Positions 55,869 to 64,000 of a stretch of DNA of 64,000 nucleotides are shown one piece after another. The first letter of the stretch is position 1, and each line of letters begins with the position of its first letter. Source of the stretch: Phoronis australis (Eukaryota; Phoronida; Phoronidae); assembly GCA_002633005.1 (NCBI GenBank), contig NMRA01000191.1, positions 8,697 through 72,696 on the forward strand, read 5' to 3'. The notes below the pieces were generated by a model that was given only the letters and a program-made list of their open reading frames with translations, did no database searches and had not been told where the DNA came from. A program made the position numbers and the translations under genes.

Positions 55869-56034
55869 CAGGGGCGGATCCGGATTTTTAGTAAGTTGGG
55901 CCCGGGAGGGGGGCAGGGCAGTAGTATTAGCCAGGATTTTGCTCATAAGACATTCGCCACCCCCCAATTACCAAATGGAATCAGAGTTTTAGGGAGGGCC
56001 ATGGCCTCTTGGCCCCCCTCTAAATCCGCCACTG
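55869..56034 (+). mobile_element. 166-bp MITE with 5-bp target duplication, copy 2
   Basis: Begins CAGGGGCGGATCCGGATTTT and ends TAAATCCGCCACTG, flanked by GGTTC on both sides (55864-55868 and 56035-56039). The interior matches copy 1 (TTAGCCAGGATTTTGCTC, ATGGCCTCTTGG). The two copies lie about 280 bp apart in the same orientation. Confidence 0.85.
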
Positions 56035-56039
56035 GGTTC

Positions 56040-58935
56040 CATGAGACAGGCACAGTATAGGCTTCGAGCTCTACAGCGCACTGAGGACAGTCCGCCGCTT
56101 TTAATTAGACCGTCATAATTTTTTCAAAATTGTTGTAGAATAGAATAACAACCGGAAAATTTATTTGGTAATTTCTAGGAGCCAGGTTCCTAGGTGATTT
56201 CTTCTCCTCTACGAAAAAAAGCACTTGTCCATCATAGTGCGTCCTAAATTTCTGAAATTTTGGTGTTCGTAGCCCAACGGCCGGCTTAGTTCACGAAGTT
56301 CTGTGCCAAAAGTTTTATGGATGCTGGTTCAGGGCAAACTCAGAACTGGGGCTTCCTGTGGTAAAACAGGACATATCAACCTGCGCAAGTTTTTCCAATT
56401 TGGAACCATTCGCGCAACGTGCATGTGGTATCTGCTGTGTTCCGTGAATTAAGGAAAGTTAGAACGTTTTTAACTAAAATATTTATTGTTCTAATGCCTT
56501 TGTAAATATTGCTTTAACCAGACAATATTCGTACGCATTTTGAGGTAAGTTTGAGGTAATCGGAGCTCTCTGTAAGGTGTTGAAGTGGATGATGTTTCGT
56601 TGTCAAAGATGGGGTGGCCATGTTGAATATTTTCGCCGACAAAGTTTTCTTCCTTAAACTTAGTGAATTTTACTAAACTAAGTAAACTTATTTTGAGAAC
56701 GTAGTTTTTATCTGATAATTCTGTTGTTTTCAATTTTCCGAGTCACTGATCTTATCTAGTAGCGGTTACGTTCGTTTGCTTCTTTTTATTGTTCTTGATT
56801 GACAGCGAAACTCATTCATTGATTCATTTCTCTCTCACCAGTGTTGATCATCTAGTTTTTACTCTTAAAGAAAAAATCGTATTCACGATAGACCTTAACT
56901 GTAACCAACGGACGTGTGGATGCTGTAAAGTTCAAGCAAGTCAGCTGTATTCTGTAGTATGTTCCGTTGATGCTGGAAGAATTGGGTTGAAAGCAGACCA
57001 AATCCATTGGGGGGAGGAGGGACTGTTTCACTTAATTGTCATATTTTTGTAACTGAACAATCGCAGTAAACTGGTTATTAAATCAAACCTGGGGCCATTG
57101 TAAGTGACTACCGCTGTGTACCATGAATCTAGGCAACACGCAGCCCCTCGGCTGGCTGTCTTAGGGGCTACAATACTCCCCATTGCTTTTTGTACTAATT
57201 TCATCCCGTGTATTTTGAACAAGCGGTAGGCTAAATCTGCTTGCTGAATAAGAGTTTTCACCTTGTCTAAAATATCACTTAAAAATGCATACTGTATTCA
57301 GCGATGCTTTCCCTCGAAGCATGTCTACAGGAGTTGAGATGACATTGGCAAAGAATTCCAACTCTACTTTTTTGTCACCGTTAACTTTTTCACCACACGC
57401 AATTACTACATTTCAACGGACGTCACGTGAGTTAGGCAAGGACAAGTGCGAGATTGAGCGAAGCGCATGACCTGGCGCGTGACACTTGCAAAAATAGCAT
57501 GGGAATACATGTCCCTTGGACTATTTGCTTGTCAACAGGTGTGATTTCATATTTTGTGATGAGCGACTGGGAATGTACTATTGCCCCTGTATGCCTGCGA
57601 CATTACAGGGCGATGGAATAGCCTGAATTCTGTAGTTCGGTAATAAGTGTAGTGTGACTGTGTTTGACCTGTCTCACTTGCACTGCTGCGCTGGCCTTAT
57701 GCCACTGATTCTGAGTACCCGTCAATTGCTGAGTTGCAAGTCTTGTTTTTAAATGGTTGTCTGCACTGCCATCTGAACTGAAAACATGGACTTCGAACAT
57801 GGACCGCCAAGTCTGTATATTCTCATAACACGAGATCTGTGATCTTGTGCTCAAGTTGCAAATTCAACATGCATATAAAATCACTTGAAAGGGAACTAGT
57901 TTCTCTTAATAACAGTAATTGCTGATCCTCAATGAAAATTGGTTCCCTTTGTCCAGAGGGACCCGTCTGTTTGACTTTTACCACCTGTTTCACTTCGGGT
58001 GTATGTCTGCTGACTTCGGTGGTTTGTTGCGCTATAAGAGGTTGAGTTATATGATTACCATACACTTTTGAACTTTTGCCAAAATATCCATGGCACCAAG
58101 AATTCTAATAAAGGATATTTTGAAAGGTTTTCATTACCGAAATGTTTTCTTTCGTACTGCTGTTAGTGCTGTACAATAAAAAAACTGTTGCTTATGAACT
58201 ATGGTGGAAGCAACTGGACCTAATATCTGGTGAAATGTTACATCTGTTATAAAATGACATTAATCAGGTTTGTTTCGGTCCAAACAGGGAATCTAACCTG
58301 GGACTCTTAGCTAGGTGTTCATCCAGGATTTTAAACTAGGGTGTCCAAAATGAGTTTCCCAATTTTTCAAGTCGTCCATAAGTACGATTACATTTTCATG
58401 ACCCCAAGTCAGATTGCTGTTATGGTTTGATGGGTTACTGTGGAGCCATCTCTGCAATAAAATTTAATGTATCTTGTATATATTTCGGCTTACATTTTTT
58501 CCTGGACACATTTATGAAGTGCTTCCTCGTAGACTTGATACTCGTAGGTATTTCCTGACCAGGTTTAAATGTGTGCCAATGTGTGTACCTGTTGATGAAA
58601 ATTGTACCCTTTTTCGAAAGGTTGTGCTGAGCAGATTAAGTTAGTGAAATGAAGCGCAGCCATCGATAGGTAGATAACCAGCTTTGTTGGAATTTTTTGT
58701 GGTCTTGTTGTATTTGGCTACCTGCAGCTCACCAATACGACTTCAGATTATGTTTGACTACATTCGAGTAACAAAGTCAGATAATTATTCTCCTGAAATT
58801 CGCTCCGGAACTTTAAATTAACATTTTTCTTCCTAGATTCAATACCTTTCATTCACAAGTCCTCTGGTTTATCATGAAATCTGTGCTTACCGCAGTCAGC
58901 ACATGTCAAACATAAGCTTAAATTACAACAGGAAG
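56040..58935. other. No gene recognised
   Basis: Overlapping minus-strand open frames at 57603-58065 look protein-like in composition but lack splice sites or family motifs. A possible degraded MITE start (ATCCAGGATTTTAAACTAGG) lies at about 58320. Confidence 0.4.
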
Positions 58936-58940
58936 TAAAC

Positions 58941-59550
58941 AGAATGAAGTCAGAATTGTTCAGCAAGGAGCTGGCAAAGTCAGACCATAATTGAAATACA
59001 ATTTGAGAAAATATATCTGAATAATGGAATTCGGGTAAACATTTTTAAAGTCAACATTGGGATCTCTGTTGAATGAGGAAAAAAGCGGCAGCCTTGAGTT
59101 GGCGGTAAGCCAAGCAACAAGCACTGGGTCTGATGGCTTGGTTAAACTGGAAGTAGAAGTGCCCCCTGATTGACGGATCACTGGTCGCGGAATCACTGGT
59201 AACTGGAACAGTGGTCAGTGTTGATTGCCAGGCCACTGGTAAGGGATGGATCACTAGATGCTGTTGTCTCGGCCCCTGGTCGCTGTGGATTTCACTATTT
59301 GCAGAATCGGTGGGGCATGTCGATGTGCTGTTTATTAATGACCAACTGTCTAAAGAAGTTGGGTGTTGTTTCACCATAGTTCAGTTTTGACAGGTTCATC
59401 ACTAGTCCTCGAGGCGTCCTCTGCTAGAGAATAATTGAATGTCAATGTAATGTCGTCATGGTCACAGCTGAATAACACGAGCTTTGTGAGTGTTGCGGTT
59501 AGTAAACGGAAATGAGATCAAATATTTTAAAAACGAAACCTGTCTTAACT
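58941..59550. repeat. 0.61-kb duplicated segment, copy 1 (end of left contig)
   Basis: Matches 59556-60169 almost base for base and stops exactly at the N (59551), at CCTGTCTTAACT. Differences include single-base indels in an A run (59085 area) that change the reading of the minus-strand open frame, so that frame is unlikely to be coding. Confidence 0.9.
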
Positions 59551-59555
59551 NAAAT

Positions 59556-60169
59556 AGAATGAAGTCAGAATTGTTCAGCAAGGAGCTGGCAAAGTCAGAC
59601 CATAATTGAAATACAATTTGAGAAAATATATCTGAATAATGGAATTTGGGTTAACATTTTTAAAGTCAACACTGGGATCTCTGTTGAATGAGGAAAAAAA
59701 GCGGCAGCCTTGAGTTGGCGGTAAGCCAAGCAACAAGCACTGGGTCTGATGGCTTGGTTAAACTGGAAGTAGAAGTGCCCCCTGATTGACGGATCACAGG
59801 TCGCGGAATCACTGGTAACTGGAACAGTGGTCAGTGTTGATTGCCAGGCCACTGGTAAGAGATGGATCGCTAGATGCTGTTGTCTCGGCCCCTGGTCGCT
59901 GTGGATTTCACTACTTGCAGAATCAGTGGTGGGGCATGTCAATGTGCTGTTTATTAATGACCAACTGTCTAAAGAAGTTGGGTGTTGTTTCACCATAGTT
60001 CAGTTTTGACAGGTTCATCACTAGTCCTCGAGGCGTCCTCTGCTAGAGAATAATTGAATGTCAATGTAATGTCGTCATGGTCACAGCTGAATAACACGAG
60101 CTTTGTGAGTGTTGCGGTTAGTAAACGGAAATGAGATCAAATATTTTAAAAACGAAACCTGTCTTAACT
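59556..60169. repeat. 0.61-kb duplicated segment, copy 2 (start of right contig)
   Basis: Starts a few bases after the N and continues past the matching CCTGTCTTAACT into unique sequence, mirroring the layout of the 2.14-kb SUZ12 case. Confidence 0.9.
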
Positions 60170-60340
60170 TGAGACCATTTTAGTGGAATTTTCAAAATAC
60201 GTATTGCTCAATTGGCTGCAAGTTGACTAAATTTCAGCGTTTATAAAAAGATGCACTGATCCAATTTACTTGCAACATTGTATTGTTTTGTGCACTAATA
60301 CGGCAAAGGCGCAGTCCAGGATTATCCCTGGACATCTATT
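60170..60340 (+). repeat. Dispersed repeat, copy 2 (pairs with 48690-48885)
   Basis: See 48690-48885 for the shared segments. It begins right after the duplicated block, with TTGAGACCATTTTA corresponding to TTGGTCTCATTTTA near 48688. Confidence 0.7.
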
Positions 60341-63300
60341 TGATTGTAGTGCTAAGGAAATTGTGAAGTTGATGCTTTCTCACCATCAAACACTAAAACC
60401 AGTGGTCCACTTACGTAATTGAGTGGGTGCTATTCAGTATAATTGGGTTTGCTTTAGGAAAGAAGCGTGGACTGGCAACAGTATAGGCATTGGCATGGGC
60501 GATATAACACCTGCCTATTTTTGACATTGTCTAAAATCCTTAAAAGATCTGCAGAATGGACAATGACTCGCCCGTGATTCTGAGTGTTCTTTGCCACATA
60601 GCATTATAGTGAAGTCAACGAGCTTGTGCAACTTTTCTGCAATCACATCACTTGAACTAAATCTGCTTCTAGCCATAGTGTGGATCGAAAGGTCTCTAAA
60701 CATTTTGAAATTTAGGTCAGTACATGATACATAGGTGCTTGCAGGGAATCTTGGTGTTAAAAAGCTACATTTTCATGGTTGGACAGGAATCTTCATTATT
60801 ATATGGTTGGTTGAATAGCAGATGACATCTGTCCAATAAACGGCCAACTTGCCAAATGCAACTTGACAAGATTCCCTGGTTGCCATATGAAAACTTGGGT
60901 CATAGGTCATTGACCAAAAAATGTGCTGACATCATCATTATTAAAAATTAGCGCATATCCCATTTCTGCAATTAGTACACACCCTTGCGCGACACATCGT
61001 AGCATCAGATGATACAAGGCTACCATTTTCTTCCCTCGTTCAGCTACTGACTGGTGGCTTCACGACGACTTGGTATTTTTCCCAGGTCCCCAAACCCAAC
61101 CTGAAGTCGCATTGGGGAGCTGCAAGTTGACAAATCCAGCACTGCAGGTGTTTTTTGGTCAATATTAAGTAGCGCATTCGTCAGTTGTGTCAGTTCATAA
61201 CAGGACTTTTGAATCCTAAAAAAAACGCTGATTAAAAGACAGGGCGGCCTTACTTATGAGCTGGCAACTAGATTTCTTACTCAGACACTCTGCTGCCAAC
61301 CGCGCCATTGAAGTGTTACCACTAAGCTCCCATAGTATGGATGTGTTCCAGTGTAAGTGTTTTTGGGTACCGTACTGTTATGTGGTTTCATTTTCACTTA
61401 TTGGCCTTTTTACATATTTAAGGTCTGTGGTTTCATTTTCACTTAATGGCCTCGTGTTCGCCACTGGGCGGAGGGGTTGGAATGTATGATTACAGTTGGC
61501 CTTGGTTAGGCTGTTCAGTATTCATGGTTTTACTTGAAGACTTGTTCAGATGCAAATTTTGTCTTGGGCTCGCACTTGGATTTTGTCAGACTTAAAGGAA
61601 GTTGTAATTTTGTAACCATTGAAAATGTGATGTATCAAATGATCTATCAGTTTGACTTCGTACCTGCTGCTACTGTGTAAGGTGCAGTTGAATTATCATT
61701 TGCTTGGGTTTATGTTTAGCTTTTATCATGTTTCCCTGTCGGTGAATCCATGTAAAACCTGTTGGTTTGATACAATGTCAGGTGGTATAGAACATGTGGA
61801 TTGTTATTTGCACAGCAATGCTCTATTCAATACTGTGTTGGATTGTTTGAACTGTGTCTTTGTTGTGCCAGCTGCCATCTCTCTTGGATGTGAACACTGA
61901 ATGTGGATGTTAGTAGATTCCAATGTGGTGTCATAATTGATTTGTTTAGTGTCATGACTTAAACATAAATGATTACTGTTGCTTCTACTAAAGTAAGTGA
62001 TGCCAGCTGATGTCTAAGTGCCTGTTTAGTTGTTGCTGAATAAAAGCTGTTTGACATATGCAGTTCAAACACTAATGCAGTTACTTTAAGATCAGTATTG
62101 AGGTTATCTTCAACCTTATTTGTCAAAATTTTATTTTTAAGAAAGGTACATTAATAGCAAAATAACCCCTCGGTCGATTTTAATGAAACATTTTTATAAA
62201 TGAAAACTTCACCAGTTACCTCAAGAACGCTGTTGGAAATTTTCGATTAGTCTTCTCGTTTGGTTTCAATGACAAATCAACTCGCAAAATGTAAGGTATC
62301 TTTGTAAAAAACAGAAGTCGTATTCGTCTTTGTTACATTACACAAAAATGGGCCTTTAAATCGAAAATCCTAGCAGCGTTTTTGGGACTGATGACTAAGT
62401 ATCAAATTTGGAAAGTTTCAGTGGAATCCACCGAGCCGTTTTCGAGAACACGTGTTCCTAAGTTCAAATGAAGTCGATTTGCCAAAGCAAAGAAAAAGCC
62501 GATTAAACTGGGAAGAGTGAAAATCTCAGTCTTGGGTTCATTATTGGATGAAAGCTTGTTTTCGGTACACATAACCTATTCAAGCCTTAAACGTGTTTGC
62601 TATATCAACATTCACTCGCAATATCAACTGATTTTGCAGTGGCATAATTAATTTAATTTAATAATCATTAAAACGTACCGTTCCCAGCTAACTCTCGCTG
62701 TTATTTGTGTGACCATTTGACCTACTTTTATAAATAGGTCACAGTTCATTGTTATACACACAGCCTGTTACGTGCTGGGAGGCTGATATGAAACAAAGTA
62801 AGAAATGGATAACAAAAATCGAATCGGTGGTTAAAGCATGTCGTTAGCATGAGATCGAAACATTGAATGTCAATTTACTAATTGAATGAAGGAATTAGTT
62901 TGAGGATTTATATCTTCACAATTTGCTGTGTTGATGACCACAGAGGCCTGAGGCGACCATAGCATTCGTCCTCAACGCAAACGGTCATATGCATGTAGGC
63001 GCACAACTCCCTTAGGATCAAAACTATGTTTTGTCTTTGTTTTCCCTGGCACCATTCTACCATAAGTACGCCTCGTTTATGGCAACTGAGTGAATGAAAG
63101 GACTCAGGGTATATGAAGGTGTTCTGTACCTGGCGGGAGATTCGATTTGACCTCGGATAAGTAGTAAACAAATATCCACGCAGTTGTGCGGTTCCCAGGT
63201 AGTTCTGTTCAATCTTTTTTTCTCGCTACGCAGTATATGTTTTGTACTTGAAGTTCCTTGAGATTGAAAATGAGGTATTTTACTAGACACATGAAATATT

Positions 63301-64000
63301 GTAAAAATTAACTTTTTTTTAATAAGGTTGGAGATAACCTTAACAGACCCTATGAAGAATAATTGAAGGTATGAGACATTTAGGAATAATAACTGCTAGC
63401 AACTGATAACTAATAAAACGCTGCTAAGGCACATCAGTAGGGAGTCACATCCAGCAGCAGTAAGGAGTCCAGAGCTGTGTTTGCAGTTCCATCTGTTATG
63501 GTAGCCTGAAGTATTCAGCTGTGACCACATATTTCACACATCCATCTAGGGAATAGGAAAACGCTTGGTTTTGCAAATTCAATAAAGGATACCAAATGTG
63601 TGGTTACCTTTATAAGGTTTTCATTGTGTCCTAGCTCCTATGGCTTCTTTACTGGTAGATTGTCTTCTTTGTTTGTAATACATTTGGGCAGCTTTGAAAG
63701 AGATTACAGGAGGGTTTTTGTTTAATTTCATTTCAACTCAGTCATCATCTTCCAATTTTTCACTGTCCTTCCACCCATCCATCATGCTTTGTAACCCATG
63801 TGTCAAGAAGGAAGCATTGCCCATTTAAAAATTGTGGCATTCAGGGCTCAACGCTTGGCATACTTTAATTCTCCAGTCATTTAGCATATTTTCCTCATTT
63901 TCCATACCAGAAATTATTTTGAAATATAATTCTTCGTTCCTCAATCATTTTGCATGAAGCTTCTTGGTGGGAATTTGTTACCTCACTTAATTCACACATA
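60341..64000. other. No gene recognised; possible 3' UTR end near 62040
   Basis: An AATAAA at 62039-62044 follows T-rich, stop-rich sequence resembling a 3' UTR on the plus strand, but no coding exon upstream was recognised. The rest to the window end is AT-rich and without supported features. Confidence 0.35.

Noticed and set aside
56789-57052. Plus-strand frame with a cysteine cluster (CNQRTCGCC)
   Set aside because: An acceptor-like stretch precedes it, but there is no donor, partner exon or recognised domain.
57603-58065. Two overlapping minus-strand frames that could be one frameshifted protein
   Set aside because: No family motif and no splice sites. A pseudogene is possible but unsupported.
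59051-59377. Minus-strand open frame of 108 codons, repeated at 59595-59996
   Set aside because: Single-base indels between the copies change the C-terminal frame and length, so the frame is not under coding constraint.

Overview
This is a window of animal nuclear DNA: genes are split into many short exons by GT-AG introns of roughly 0.4-4 kb, the DNA is AT-rich, and the rest is packed with small transposons and microsatellites. The proteins are clearly metazoan. A marine invertebrate, perhaps a deuterostome (hemichordate, echinoderm or cephalochordate), fits best, but that placement is inference. The sequence is a draft assembly, with a 294-base N run, single Ns at contig joins, and poly-C/poly-G tracts at breaks.

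Three genes can be rebuilt exon by exon with matching splice phases. (1) 15747-19448, minus strand: the 3' part of a small type I receptor whose cysteine spacing matches the BCMA/TACI type of TNF-receptor domain, followed by one transmembrane helix and a short tail with a possible TRAF site; its signal-peptide exon was not found. (2) 21232-28517, plus strand: a complete METTL22-like lysine methyltransferase in eight exons (about 315 aa), with one intron that looks GC-AG. (3) 32140-50677, minus strand: a complete SUZ12, the Polycomb repressive complex 2 subunit, in 15 exons (614 aa). METTL22 and SUZ12 converge tail to tail; the receptor and METTL22 diverge. No joint function of the three is evident.

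The left 14 kb holds no gene I can support, only transposon debris: a LINE C-terminal relic, a 515-bp foldback MITE, a tandem array of about 430-bp units, and small palindromes. One CRE-bearing stretch near 5.0 kb could be a promoter. The right 13 kb (50.7-64 kb) is also without a supported gene and holds microsatellites, the large gap, a 160-bp MITE family with 5-bp target duplications, and dispersed repeats.

Two 'tandem duplications' (2.14 kb inside SUZ12, 0.61 kb near 59.5 kb) each meet at a single N. Each has the structure of two overlapping allelic contigs that were never merged. The SUZ12 one repeats two exons and would break the reading frame if taken literally.
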